In this document: positions 41,912-51,257 of the stretch, one piece after another
Layout: the number at the start of each line of letters is the position of its first letter
How positions within the stretch are numbered: position 1 is the first letter of the stretch
Source: Treponema sp.
GTDB taxonomy: Bacteria; Spirochaetota; Spirochaetia; Treponematales; Treponemataceae
Assembly (NCBI GenBank): GCA_024400915.1
Contig: JAKSLX010000016.1
Coordinates: 9,262-73,261 of the forward strand
DNA: 64,000 nucleotides
Direction of reading: 5' to 3'
The notes under the pieces: generated by a model
Told to the model about the DNA's origin: nothing
What the model saw: only the letters and a program-made list of their open reading frames with translations
Database searches by the model: none
Made by a program: the position numbers and the translations under genes

Positions 41912-43339
41912 TTATTTGGTGATCTCACCTAATGCACCCATAAGATCGTTTGTCTCCTGTTCTGTCATTACACGAACAATTCTTAGGGCTTGATCGTCTG
42001 TCTGAATCATTTTTGCAGATCCATCTTTGTTGATTCCACCGATGATCTTTACGATAGGATTCTTAGGGCTTGAAGGAGATACATCAACTACTTGAGCAAC
42101 CTTTCCGTTTGCAAGATAAACATAGGCGCCGATAGGGTAAAGTGAGACGCTGTAGAGCAAAGCCTTTACGACAGTATCATCATAAAGATGATTTGAGTTC
42201 TTAAGCATTTCAATCATGCCTTCGTATGTTGTTCTTGCTTCCTTAAAGTGGCGAGGGGCAGTAATTGCTTCGTAGGAACAGGCCACAGCAATTATTTTTG
42301 CATAAGTTGAAATTGATGCTCCTGTAAGCTTTCTTGGATATCCAGTACCGGTTTCGCGTTCATGATGATCAAGTACGCCAAGCTGAATTGTAAGGGGAAA
42401 TCCTGCCTGCTTTACGATGTTGTATCCGACTACTGTATGTGTTGCCATCTGTGCTTTTTCTGCAGGTGTCAAAGGTTTGTCGTTCATGTAAAGCTGAGGT
42501 GGAAGACGAATCTGTCCAATCTCGTGAAGTATGCTAGCAACTCCAAGTTCTATGAGTTTTTCATAAGGCATGTTGAGCTGCATTCCGATTACGATTGCAA
42601 GAACTGCAGTTCTCATGCTATGGCTTATGAGGAAGTTCTTGTTGCGGGCTTCATAGCTTGGCGAAATTCTCAGGATGAATTTTTTTGTTTCCCTGACGAA
42701 ATTACAAAGTTCAAGAACCTTGCCATTAAGTTCTGCCTGCTGAATTTCCTTGTGGGTTGCATAACGGGTGTAAACTTTATTGATGTAGTCCATAAACTTT
42801 TCGTAAGTTTTCTGGGCTGCTTCCATGTGCTTTGTATCTTCTTCTTCTGAAATTGGCCCGTCACCTCTTAAACCCACAGAGAATTTGAGTGCTTCGTCGG
42901 CTCCTTGCGGATCATGAGTCGAAAGGTATTCGGAAAGAGAAGTGGTTGCTTTTGTCGTTGTTTGGGAAAAACTTTTGTTTACTTCAGGCTCATGCTTTGG
43001 GACATTATCATCGAAGGCTGAAATATCAACAGATTCTGAGGTTTTGAATTTTTCCGGGATGTCTGCTGTAGAAGTACTTGATGAATCCTCTCCAAATTCT
43101 GAAAGGTCAACTGTTTCTGTTTCCCCCAGTTTTTTCATTGAAGGTACATGAGACTTTTCTTCTGGAGCCTTTACTTCTTCTTCAACAGAAATCTCTTTGA
43201 ATCCCCATTTTTCAAGATTTACAAGCTGTCCTTTTGTAATTGGACATGGGGGAACAGTAACGATAAACATCTTGCTTAATGTTACTGGACTTCTGTATCG
43301 CGTATCAGGTTTTATGTCTGAAATTTTAACACTACTCAT
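41912..43339 (-). CDS. HD-GYP domain protein with variant HD motif
   Basis: 475 residues from ATG 43339 (AGGGAAA upstream); an earlier in-frame ATG at 43474 lies in the terminator region. N-terminal domain of DUF3391 type (~1-55), then a low-complexity acidic/Ser/Thr linker (~56-165). The HD-GYP fold follows with HSMRTA (His240), LHEIGQIRLP (His272-Glu273), HHERETGTGYP (His325-His326, GYP at 333-335). The metal-ligand HD reads HE and the following GK is GQ. It may be a cyclic-di-GMP phosphodiesterase with altered metal binding, or a binding-only protein. The C-terminus has a short extra domain (GAYVYLANGKVAQVV). Confidence 0.88.
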   Translation of the reverse strand: MSSVKISDIKPDTRYRSPVTLSKMFIVTVPPCPITKGQLVNLEKWGFKEISVEEEVKAPEEKSHVPSMKKLGETETVDLSEFGEDSSSTSTADIPEKFKTSESVDISAFDDNVPKHEPEVNKSFSQTTTKATTSLSEYLSTHDPQGADEALKFSVGLRGDGPISEEEDTKHMEAAQKTYEKFMDYINKVYTRYATHKEIQQAELNGKVLELCNFVRETKKFILRISPSYEARNKNFLISHSMRTAVLAIVIGMQLNMPYEKLIELGVASILHEIGQIRLPPQLYMNDKPLTPAEKAQMATHTVVGYNIVKQAGFPLTIQLGVLDHHERETGTGYPRKLTGASISTYAKIIAVACSYEAITAPRHFKEARTTYEGMIEMLKNSNHLYDDTVVKALLYSVSLYPIGAYVYLANGKVAQVVDVSPSSPKNPIVKIIGGINKDGSAKMIQTDDQALRIVRVMTEQETNDLMGALGEITK

Positions 43340-43424
43340 TATATTTTCCCTTATCAATTTTCGGCAGCTTTGTTCAAAATGATAACTAAAAGTTTTATAA
43401 GGGATTTTTCTGAGGCGAATTGGA

Positions 43425-43468
43425 TTTAAAAAATGAAAAGGCCAAAGCCTAAAACTTCTTTGACCTTT
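43425..43468 (-). terminator. Terminator after the lepB-PBP-DUF115 operon
   Basis: On the minus strand AAAGGTCAAAG pairs with CTTTGGCCTTT (43458-43468 with 43437-43447, one mismatch), then TCATTTTTT. Confidence 0.7.
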
Positions 43469-43546
43469 CCTCATGGAGATTTTTTTAGCAAACTAAAGTT
43501 GCATACTATGATCAAATCTTCTATTACACAGGCGTCTGGATGTCTC

Positions 43547-43608
43547 TTCTTTCGAAAAAGAACCGTCCGTATAACTTTCTATCACAGCACGCTTTTATTA
43601 TCGGACGG
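43547..43608 (-). repeat. Two-hairpin element E4 after the DUF115 gene
   Basis: Read on the minus strand: CCGTCCG (43608-43602) pairs with CGGACGG (43569-43563) around a 32-nt loop, and with no gap TTCTTT-TTCG-AAAGAA (43562-43547) follows. Starts 14 nt after the stop codon. Same architecture as E1-E3 with unrelated stem sequence. Confidence 0.55.
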
Positions 43609-43622
43609 GATATTTAAAATCT

Positions 43623-45425
43623 TTAGAAGAATTTTTGAAAGAGCTTTACTGAAGAAAGAAGCTGGGTGTAAATTAGCTTGGAATATTGTATTGGATAGAC
43701 GGTCTTTTCCCATTCCGTAGTCTGTGGAATATGGGCAGCAAATTTTTCCAGCTGCCTTTTTGTAGGGAATACAAGGGATGCAGCATCCTTTGCTTTTGAA
43801 TTCATTATGAGACTGTCTATTTCACTGAGTTTTGCAAGGGATTGCTGCATTTTTGTCCTGTCCTTTATGGCTCTGTTTGCAGCTTCGATTCCTTTTTTTG
43901 CTATTGATTCAAGTTCGTTAAGGTTCTCAGCGAACTGTTTTTTTATAAGTTCGAATTCCTCTTTTGAAGCAGATGATTCTGTGGTGTTTTTTTCTGACTC
44001 TTCCATGAATATTTTTTTTCTACCATCGACTATCTCCATGGAAAGAAAATCTTCAAGGCGGAAAGGTTCTATTCCCTTGATGGCAAGGCTTTCGGTTGTA
44101 AGGGAATAAGTTTCCGTTCCCGTCTTTCTTGCGTTTGTACACTGATTTTCAAACCACCATGAAAAGAGCGACATCCTTTTGTCCGTTAGAATTGTTTTTC
44201 CATCATAATCCTTTGAAATTGAAGGGGAGGCACTGAATAAAGTTGCTACGCTTTGGCTTTCTGCATTGCCAGTTCTTGTGCTTGCACTATGGGCTTTTTC
44301 TTCAAACCGTGAACCTCTGATGTGTGTTTCTTTCCCCGGAAAACCAAGATCCATTCCTGCCATGAATATTTTTGTGGAACCGCATAGCCTTGCAAAATCC
44401 CATGCGCTTGTCGTTACGCTTCCGCCGGCTGCAAGCTTTCCCTTATCTCCTGTTTTTGCTTCAAAAAACTGTCCGATAGGGAACATTGAAGAATAGAGAA
44501 CCGTTTCCTTGCATTTGAACCTGAGGACTGAAGGATATGCTGCAATTTCCGTTATGAGCACTGAAGTTGGGGAAGAAAGAAATTCCAGATGCATTGAAGC
44601 ATAATACTGGGGGTCCGTAAGGATTATGAAATCAGGTTCAACCTTTTGCTTAAGGCATGCGTGAAGTGCCGTATCAACACAGACAATCACTGCCCGTTTT
44701 TTTATTTCCGAAAGGCTAGGAAGAATTCTCTGAAGACTTGGTCCTGCCGCAAGAATCACAAATGGAATATCTTTCCCGAGTCCTGAATATTTTTTTACGC
44801 CGTCAAAAAGATTCAGGTAGTCAAGGTTTCTGCAGCTATTGCTAAGCCAGAGTTTTGCAAACTTCTCAAGGGTATTTGTGTTTATTTCCTCTTTCTTGGC
44901 ATTTTGAGAAAGGGTATTTTCAATGGCCTGAAAGTAATTTTCGTTGTGCGAAACTTGAGCCTTTGTCCTGAATATCTTTGTGTTGTCAGCCTTGCATTTA
45001 GAAATTACAGCAGCTGCTTCTTCTACCTCTGCTTCAAGAACAATGATTATTTTCTGATGTGTAAAAATGGGAGTCCAGTCCACGTCTGTGAGGGCTGAAA
45101 AAAATCTGGAAGAATCCTTTTCTATGAGGATAATGGTTGCGTCCGGATTTTTTTTTGCCAATGCAATGGGAGCATATCCAAGACCAAATCCAAGAAATAT
45201 GGCGTATTCATGTTTGGCGGGTTCAAAGGTTTCTGCAATGGCCTCTGCTTCTCGTTCCGGGTTGTATTTTGAGTGAAGCATAAGGGAACCTGATTTTGCA
45301 GTAACGGATCCATTCTTTGCTGTTTCAAGGATTATGCCCTTGTCTGGTTCTGCTTTCAGGTTTGCTGCTAGGGCCGGGAATCTTTCCCTGAACAGATTAA
45401 GGTTGCTATTCCAAAAAGAGTTCAA
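43623..45425 (-). CDS. DUF115 / Maf-like protein (motility-associated glycosyltransferase family)
   Basis: 600 residues. The central DUF115 domain (~215-400) has PFVILAAGPSLQ, AVIVCVDTALHA, DFIILTDPQY, SVTTSAWDFARLCGS and MAGMDLGFPG. The N-terminal part carries a Rossmann-like IFLGFGLGYAP segment. Family members transfer nonulosonic acids to flagellin in polar flagellates or relate to MptE. A glycosylation role for periplasmic flagella is plausible. The 5' end overlaps the PBP gene by 20 bp, so it is translated with it. C-terminal coiled region (~480-560). Confidence 0.85.
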   Translation of the reverse strand: MNSFWNSNLNLFRERFPALAANLKAEPDKGIILETAKNGSVTAKSGSLMLHSKYNPEREAEAIAETFEPAKHEYAIFLGFGLGYAPIALAKKNPDATIILIEKDSSRFFSALTDVDWTPIFTHQKIIIVLEAEVEEAAAVISKCKADNTKIFRTKAQVSHNENYFQAIENTLSQNAKKEEINTNTLEKFAKLWLSNSCRNLDYLNLFDGVKKYSGLGKDIPFVILAAGPSLQRILPSLSEIKKRAVIVCVDTALHACLKQKVEPDFIILTDPQYYASMHLEFLSSPTSVLITEIAAYPSVLRFKCKETVLYSSMFPIGQFFEAKTGDKGKLAAGGSVTTSAWDFARLCGSTKIFMAGMDLGFPGKETHIRGSRFEEKAHSASTRTGNAESQSVATLFSASPSISKDYDGKTILTDKRMSLFSWWFENQCTNARKTGTETYSLTTESLAIKGIEPFRLEDFLSMEIVDGRKKIFMEESEKNTTESSASKEEFELIKKQFAENLNELESIAKKGIEAANRAIKDRTKMQQSLAKLSEIDSLIMNSKAKDAASLVFPTKRQLEKFAAHIPQTTEWEKTVYPIQYSKLIYTQLLSSVKLFQKFF

Positions 45426-47280
45426 TGGTCATGTTCTCCGTTACAGGTGTTCCAGGTTCTGGATTCTGATCAACGACCCAGCCTTCCCCGTCAATGACAA
45501 TCTTGATGTCAGTTCTGTCCAAAAGCGGAAGAAGGTCTCTTTTTGATCTTCCCTTAAAATCAGGAACGAGTTTTGAAACCTTGAGTGGCTTGATTTCATT
45601 AAGCGAGAATTTTCCGGAATGTTCAAGGCTTGCTGCATTGTCACGGTTGATTCCAAGGTGGTCAATGATTTCATCGGCAGCATCAGCAATGACAGGGGCT
45701 ACGATTCTTCCTGCATAGGTTTCTCCTTTTGCTTTCTGGATGACGATATAGAGGATTACCTGAGGATTGTTTACAGGAAAGATTGCCATACAGTTGGAAA
45801 GGAAGTCTGTGTTGCTGTATCCACCGTGAACAGGATCTGCCATCTGGGCCGTACCGGTTTTTACACCAATGGAAATGTCGCGAAGGGATGCCTTTGTTCC
45901 TGTACCGCTCTGTGCGGTGGTCTCCATGCAGCTTAAAAGGTATTCTGCCGTAGAAGTTCTGAGGACCCTGTTTCCGTAGGTTGCTTCATGCTGGTATTTA
46001 ACATTGCCGTCAATATCCGTAATGCGCTGAATGAAGGTTGGCTTTATTAGGACTCCACGGTTTGCAAGGACAGAAGCGGCCTGAACCATCTGAAGTGCAC
46101 TTACGCTTATTTCCTGACCGATGGACATGGTTGGCTTACTGCGGGCAGACCAGTATTTGTCATTCTGGTTTTTGACAGAACCCCTTGTTTCAGAAGGAAG
46201 TTCTACTCCGGTTCGTTCTCCAAATCCAAAGAGTCTTACATAGGAAAGAAAATCTTCAGTACTTATTTTTTCACTCATCTGGGAGAGTGCATCGTTGCAG
46301 GAAAATTTAAGTGCTGTCCTAGCATTGAGCCATCCGTGATGTTCAAGACATGTGATTTTTATTGTTTCTCCAAGATTTGTCTTTCTCTTGTAAATACCGT
46401 CGCAAAGAAAACTGTCATCCGGTGTAATCGATTCAGAGTTAAGGAAAGCGGCTACGGAAAAAATCTTGAAAACGCTTCCTGGTTCATAGGCCGTGATGGA
46501 AGGTCTGTCAGTTTTTTCAGAAGTTGTAGCAAGCCCGTATTCGTTCAGGTTTGCAGAAGGAAGACTGATGTATGAAAGAATTTCTCCGTTTGTTGCATCT
46601 GATGCAATGAGCATGATGCTTTCTGCCTGTGTTGTAGCCAGAGCATTCTGTGCAATTTTCTGAAGCTTGTACTGAAGACCTGAATCAATCGTAAGGTAAA
46701 CATTGTCACCGTGAATTGTTCCGGGAGAAGTAAGATCTGGTTCGGGAGAGAGAACTGTCTGCTGTGAATATTCTATTCCGCTTAATCCTACGCCGTCGTC
46801 TCCCATGTATCCGATGAGCTGGCTTGCAAGATTATTTTCCGGATAGATACGTCCTGGAATTTTATCAAAGCGAACGAAATTTGAATAACCGTTTTCACTT
46901 ACAATTTTTATCAGTTCGTCATATTGATCCTGAGTGATTTTTTTCCTGATGTAGATGAAGCTTGATTTTCTGTTCTCCTCGATTTTTTCCTGTATTTCAT
47001 CTGGTGAACAGTTGAGGACTGGTGAAATGTTGCTTGCAAATTCCTCAGGAGATTTTATGAGTTTTGGAGTAACTACAAAGTGATAGAAATTTGTCTGGAC
47101 TGCAAGAGGTTTTCCGTTTCTATCTACTATTGACCCTCGTTCAACTACAGTTGCAGAAGGAATAAATTTTTTCTGAGGACCAAAAGCTAGGCTGGTGAAT
47201 TTCCAGACAACCAAAACAGCCAGAAGACCAAGGCCTACGAGGTTAATAATCAATCCGCTTTTCTTGAAATGAGAATTCAT
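45406..47280 (-). CDS. FtsI/PBP2-type penicillin-binding protein with PASTA domain
   Basis: 624 residues. Membrane anchor ~9-27, dimerisation domain, then a transpeptidase domain with SxxK at Ser269-Lys272 (EPGSVFK), SxN at 327-329 (SCN) and KTG at 474-476. The C-terminus (~555-624) is one PASTA repeat (VPDFKGRS, PEPGTPV). Cross-links septal or lateral peptidoglycan. PASTA-bearing class B PBPs occur in Gram-positives and spirochaetes. Overlaps lepB by 4 bp at the start. Could be named ftsI or pbpB; the sequence alone does not decide septal versus lateral function. Confidence 0.93.
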   Translation of the reverse strand: MNSHFKKSGLIINLVGLGLLAVLVVWKFTSLAFGPQKKFIPSATVVERGSIVDRNGKPLAVQTNFYHFVVTPKLIKSPEEFASNISPVLNCSPDEIQEKIEENRKSSFIYIRKKITQDQYDELIKIVSENGYSNFVRFDKIPGRIYPENNLASQLIGYMGDDGVGLSGIEYSQQTVLSPEPDLTSPGTIHGDNVYLTIDSGLQYKLQKIAQNALATTQAESIMLIASDATNGEILSYISLPSANLNEYGLATTSEKTDRPSITAYEPGSVFKIFSVAAFLNSESITPDDSFLCDGIYKRKTNLGETIKITCLEHHGWLNARTALKFSCNDALSQMSEKISTEDFLSYVRLFGFGERTGVELPSETRGSVKNQNDKYWSARSKPTMSIGQEISVSALQMVQAASVLANRGVLIKPTFIQRITDIDGNVKYQHEATYGNRVLRTSTAEYLLSCMETTAQSGTGTKASLRDISIGVKTGTAQMADPVHGGYSNTDFLSNCMAIFPVNNPQVILYIVIQKAKGETYAGRIVAPVIADAADEIIDHLGINRDNAASLEHSGKFSLNEIKPLKVSKLVPDFKGRSKRDLLPLLDRTDIKIVIDGEGWVVDQNPEPGTPVTENMTIELFLE

Positions 47281-47783
47281 CTGACCTTAATCCTGCCCAA
47301 AATATTCATGCGGGGAACAAAACCATATGTTCTGGAATCTATGGAATTTAAGTGGTTGTCTCCGATTACAAGAACGGTTCCCTCTGGCACAAAACTGGTT
47401 TCCTTAAGCAAGTTGTACTGCAATTCTGTCAGCGGGTATTCTTTGTCCCTGATTCTCAAAGTATACTCTGAATCCATTGAATATTCTAGTAGAGTGTTTT
47501 CTACCGCCACGCACCTTTTTACCACAAGCCTGCCTTTATAAAGAAAAACTACGACTTCATTTTCTGCGGGAGAATTCCAGGAAAGCAGCAGACTGCTTCC
47601 AAATGGTTTTGCAATGCCATAAGCCAGTTTGTTCACAAAAATCTTTTGCCCGTTGCAAAGGGTAGGCTCCATGGAACTTCCGCTTACTACCAGTATATCA
47701 AGGATGAAAATTTTTATGAAAATACCTATACAAATGCCGATTATAAGTGATTTTACGTATCCAGGTATTCTTTTTTTCCTCAT
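47277..47783 (-). CDS. lepB: Signal peptidase I
   Basis: 168 residues from ATG 47783. An in-frame ATG at 47882 would run through the divergent gene start region and adds a non-conserved stretch. One N-terminal anchor (~9-30), catalytic Ser37 in SGSSMEPTL, Lys89 in VVKRCVAV, and GDNHLNSIDSR box E at ~138. Cleaves Sec/Tat signal peptides in the periplasm. Compact form with a single anchor. Divergent from the LysM-M23 gene, only 59 bp away. Confidence 0.93.
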   Translation of the reverse strand: MRKKRIPGYVKSLIIGICIGIFIKIFILDILVVSGSSMEPTLCNGQKIFVNKLAYGIAKPFGSSLLLSWNSPAENEVVVFLYKGRLVVKRCVAVENTLLEYSMDSEYTLRIRDKEYPLTELQYNLLKETSFVPEGTVLVIGDNHLNSIDSRTYGFVPRMNILGRIKVR

Positions 47784-47830
47784 ATATAATACATCGTCAA
47801 TTATGTCTAATATCGGATAATTTTTTTGTC

Positions 47831-47836
47831 GATAAT
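47831..47836 (+). promoter_or_regulatory. -10 box before the LysM-M23 start
   Basis: GATAAT, then CAATAC (6 nt), then ATG 47843. No Shine-Dalgarno. The -35 is not clear. Confidence 0.4.
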
Positions 47837-47842
47837 CAATAC

Positions 47843-49027
47843 ATGGAAGTAATCGATTGTTTTGAAGCAAGCAGCAGACCAAGAAGAGTTAAGAGGGGGA
47901 GTGCCGGTGCAGTCACAGCCGGACAATCTGTATTTTCAATCAGTGCTCCTTCTATTTTCATCAGTGGATTTTCAATCCATTCGTCATGGGAAAAATTTTG
48001 TGGAAAAGTTTCACTCGCATGTCTTCGTATCAGGCAGGGATCAAAATTTCTCCTTGTAATTCCTGCAGTTGCAGCATTCTGTGCCGTTCCTTTCGGAATC
48101 TCAAAACTCATAAATTATCAGGAAAGTTTTTTCCATCAGATTGATATGAACACTTCCTTTTCAAGCGAAAAGGATCTTCTTGATGGTGCCATGTCAGAAT
48201 TTGCTTTTGGACAGAGCAGTTACTATGACAGTGAAGGAAACATCTTTACGGATGACAGTGTAAAAGTTATGGCATCTTCAAGCGTCATGAAAGAAGCTGT
48301 TTCCTTTCAGAAATATACTGTAAAACAGGGCGATACCATCAGTGGCATTTGCCAGAAGTTCGGACTTTCAAACATTTCGACATTGATTGCCGTAAACAAA
48401 ATCGATAATGTTCGTTCGGTTTATTCTGGACAAAAACTGAAGGTCCCTTCAATGGATGGCCTTGTTCATGTTGTTTCAAAAAACGAAAGCATCGCTTCCA
48501 TTGCAAAGAAATACAATGCCTCGGTAACAGATATCATTGATACAAATGATCTTTCGTCTGAAGTCCTTATGGAGGGAGCTGAACTTTTTATTCCTGGTGC
48601 AAGACTTGATTCTAATACCCTTCAGAAGGCCATGGGAGAAATATTCACGAATCCACTTAAGGTAAAATACAGGATTACTTCAAGATTTGGCCACAGACTT
48701 GATCCTATTACTGGAGTTGCATCAACACATAAAGGTCTTGATATGGCTTGTCCAACAGGAACTCCAATCTATGCCTGCAGGAGCGGAAGGGTTTTGAAGG
48801 CATCTTTCTCAAGTCTGTATGGAAATTATGTTGTAATTGAACATGTTGACGGATATCAGACTCTTTATGCACACATGAGCAAGAGTATTGCAAAAAAAGG
48901 CGACAGGGTTTCTCAGGGAACAAAAATCGGTCTCGTTGGAAATACTGGCTATTCAACAGGTCCTCATCTTCATCTTACCGTATACAAGAATTACAAGCCT
49001 GTTGATCCACTTACTGTAATTAAATAG
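47843..49027 (+). CDS. LysM-M23 peptidoglycan endopeptidase
   Basis: 394 residues from ATG 47843, which follows GATAAT by 6 nt; a longer frame upstream reads through the promoter. Basic N-terminus and one anchor (~70-90). Two LysM repeats (KYTVKQGDTISGICQKFG and HVVSKNESIASIAKKY in outline, ~152-245). Active M23 domain with all ligands: HRLDPITG, STHKGLDMA, YVVIEHVDGYQTLYAHM, TGPHLHLTVY. Periplasmic, cell-wall hydrolysis. The intact site contrasts with the degenerate M23 protein at 37.5 kb. SD-like AGAGGAAAG follows the stop for the next gene, 13 nt on. Confidence 0.95.
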   Translation: MEVIDCFEASSRPRRVKRGSAGAVTAGQSVFSISAPSIFISGFSIHSSWEKFCGKVSLACLRIRQGSKFLLVIPAVAAFCAVPFGISKLINYQESFFHQIDMNTSFSSEKDLLDGAMSEFAFGQSSYYDSEGNIFTDDSVKVMASSSVMKEAVSFQKYTVKQGDTISGICQKFGLSNISTLIAVNKIDNVRSVYSGQKLKVPSMDGLVHVVSKNESIASIAKKYNASVTDIIDTNDLSSEVLMEGAELFIPGARLDSNTLQKAMGEIFTNPLKVKYRITSRFGHRLDPITGVASTHKGLDMACPTGTPIYACRSGRVLKASFSSLYGNYVVIEHVDGYQTLYAHMSKSIAKKGDRVSQGTKIGLVGNTGYSTGPHLHLTVYKNYKPVDPLTVIK

Positions 49028-49040
49028 AGGAAAGTAGAAA

Positions 49041-51257
49041 ATGAAAAACAAATATCTGCTTAACTATCTTCTGGGAACAATTATTCTTGTTTCTGCTACC
49101 AGCGTCTATGCCGGAGTAAGGCTTGATGACATTGATGTGGGTACTGATGACCGCCTTCTTTTTACTGCTGAACAGAAGATTCCCGGAGTTGCTGAATACA
49201 AGAGCCTTTACTGCACAAAACTTGGAGATGAAAAAATAAAGTCTGCTCCTGTTCTGCTTACCTGTTTCCCTGAAAGAATGGAGCTTCTTGATGAAGGAAA
49301 GATTCTTCAGGTCAGAAATATTGACGGCCTTTCAAGATTCAGCACTGAAGAAGGAAAGATTACAAGAATAAGCGACGGTAAGCGCGAAAAGATAATACGC
49401 ACTTTCCCAGTGTCTGCAAGTCCAGACGGCAAATGGTATTGTACTGTTGAACCGGTAAGAAAGGCTTCAGGAAACCTTATTCTTGTAAATTCAAAAACTC
49501 TGCTTCAGAAGACTTTGATTGAAAATGTTGATCTTGACTATTCTTCAGTTAAAGTAAAATGGGCTCCGGATGGAAAAGCTCTCCTCTATGAAAATAATGG
49601 CGGAGTATATTTTTCAACTCCTGATGCAGTTTTTAAGAATCTTCAGGTAAACGAAAGCTTCAGAAAAATTGGAGAAGGGTCAATTGACAGTGTTCAGTGG
49701 ACTCAGACAAAAAAAATAATCTACCTTAAGGATGATGTTGTATACAGCATCGAACAGAATGAACTGTATACACGTGGCCTCTATTCTACTCTTGTAGGAA
49801 ACGGAAAAATCATTGCCCGTCTTCCTGTTGAATTCAATTGCCTTTCTGACAAATTCTGGTGTAATGGAAGCGGAAGTAGAATTGCCGTAATTTCAAGAGG
49901 TAATATCCTGTCGCTTTATTCTGTGTCAGGAGATGAAAAAAACAAGTTTGCAAAAATAGACCTAATATGTCCGCTTACGGAAGTTTCCGGCACTTCATTG
50001 GGGTATGAGTTGTTCTGGAATGGAGAAGGAAAAGCTCTCCTGTGGAATGACTGCCTTGATTACACTACCAATGAAAGGACAGGAACCCTTTATTCTGTAG
50101 AATCGGAAATGCAGGTTCTTGCTGCTGCTAAAAAATCAATCAATCCAATTCTTTCTCCTGACAGCAAGAAAATTGTCTACACAGACAGAGGTGTTCTAAA
50201 GGTTTTTGACATTACTTCCATGACGGAAACTGCATCCTTTAACAAGGAACCGGTAATCTCCGCCGTGTGGGCTGGCAGAAGCGGTCTTTACGTTGGCGGC
50301 AGAAATACAGTAAGTTTTCTTAATCTCGTGAGCCAGGAATCAAAGGTTCTTTTCCTTTCTTCCGCAGAAAGTGCCTACTGGTATGCAGGCTTTATTGTTA
50401 CGAGCATTCCGGGAGAAAATGGATATTATTGTTATGATTCGGAAAGAAACATCTGGGTGGAATACAAGATTCCGGATGTCATATTGAAGGCAAATGATAG
50501 GAACGGCAAGTATCGTGCCTATGTTGGAAAAGCAACAAATCAAAAATATGAAAATACTATCTTTGTTCGTTCTCTTGCAGGAAAAACAAATACATATTCT
50601 ATTTTCCCTGATTCAATCATTGAATGTGATGATGTAAAGAGGGTCGCACTTGCATTTGATGCAATGGAAAATGCCGAAGGTCTTGGCAAGGTCCTCAACA
50701 CTATTTCTGAATATGGCGTTAAGGGAACTTTCTTTGTAAACGGAGAATTCATCAGGCGGTATCCGGAGAAAACAAGACTCATTGCGAGTTCAGGAAACGA
50801 CTGCGGTTCACTTTTCTACACGGCTGCAGATCTGGTTGAAAATAATTTCATGATTGACAGCAGTTTCATTACCAGAGGTCTTGCACGTAATGAAGACGAA
50901 TACTTTTCTGTAGCTCATCGGGAACTTTCGCTGTTGTGGCATGCACCATATTACCATGATACTGAGCTCATAAGGATGTCAGGTACTGCGGCGGGGTATG
51001 AATATGTTTCAGCCTTTGCAAAATTCACTGACAGGACTACGTATGAAAGATCTTATGCTAAAAAGGAAGAGTACAAGTCTGCGGCAGAAATAATCAATGG
51101 GCTTACTGAAGTTCTTGAGGACGGAATGATAATACCTGTTTGCATTGGTAAGGCAAACGGAACCAGAAAAGATTACGTGTATGAAAAACTTGATGTCCTG
51201 ATTTCATCTATTCTCGAGTGTGGTTATGAAATTACAGACGTACAGGGATTAAAATAA
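49041..51257 (+). CDS. Propeller-NodB fusion with degraded deacetylase site
   Basis: 738 residues. Signal peptide 1-24 (SVYAG). Residues ~30-500 are WD40/TolB-like blades (SASPDGKWYC, VKWAPDGKALLYENN, PILSPDSKKIVYTD). The C-terminal ~205 residues follow the NodB fold: RVALAFDAM (539-542, normally TFDDG), GVKGTFFVNGEFI and a WHAPYY block (~633). The usual two-His ligand block (GHxxxNH) reads GNDCGSLF (585-592). One acidic ligand remains (Asp540), the histidines do not, so it is probably a binding protein. Follows the LysM-M23 gene by 13 nt, on one transcript. Confidence 0.85.
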   Translation: MKNKYLLNYLLGTIILVSATSVYAGVRLDDIDVGTDDRLLFTAEQKIPGVAEYKSLYCTKLGDEKIKSAPVLLTCFPERMELLDEGKILQVRNIDGLSRFSTEEGKITRISDGKREKIIRTFPVSASPDGKWYCTVEPVRKASGNLILVNSKTLLQKTLIENVDLDYSSVKVKWAPDGKALLYENNGGVYFSTPDAVFKNLQVNESFRKIGEGSIDSVQWTQTKKIIYLKDDVVYSIEQNELYTRGLYSTLVGNGKIIARLPVEFNCLSDKFWCNGSGSRIAVISRGNILSLYSVSGDEKNKFAKIDLICPLTEVSGTSLGYELFWNGEGKALLWNDCLDYTTNERTGTLYSVESEMQVLAAAKKSINPILSPDSKKIVYTDRGVLKVFDITSMTETASFNKEPVISAVWAGRSGLYVGGRNTVSFLNLVSQESKVLFLSSAESAYWYAGFIVTSIPGENGYYCYDSERNIWVEYKIPDVILKANDRNGKYRAYVGKATNQKYENTIFVRSLAGKTNTYSIFPDSIIECDDVKRVALAFDAMENAEGLGKVLNTISEYGVKGTFFVNGEFIRRYPEKTRLIASSGNDCGSLFYTAADLVENNFMIDSSFITRGLARNEDEYFSVAHRELSLLWHAPYYHDTELIRMSGTAAGYEYVSAFAKFTDRTTYERSYAKKEEYKSAAEIINGLTEVLEDGMIIPVCIGKANGTRKDYVYEKLDVLISSILECGYEITDVQGLK

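Larger units (their letters stand above)
43340..43622. other. Gap between HD-GYP and DUF115 genes
   Basis: 283 bp. Holds the two-hairpin element E4 (43547-43608), the terminator at 43425-43468 and the HD-GYP upstream region. No ORF with coding character. Confidence 0.6.

Noticed and set aside
47747..47842. N-terminal extension of the LysM-M23 protein
   Set aside because: Reads across the putative -10 box and lepB start; the extension has no conserved features.
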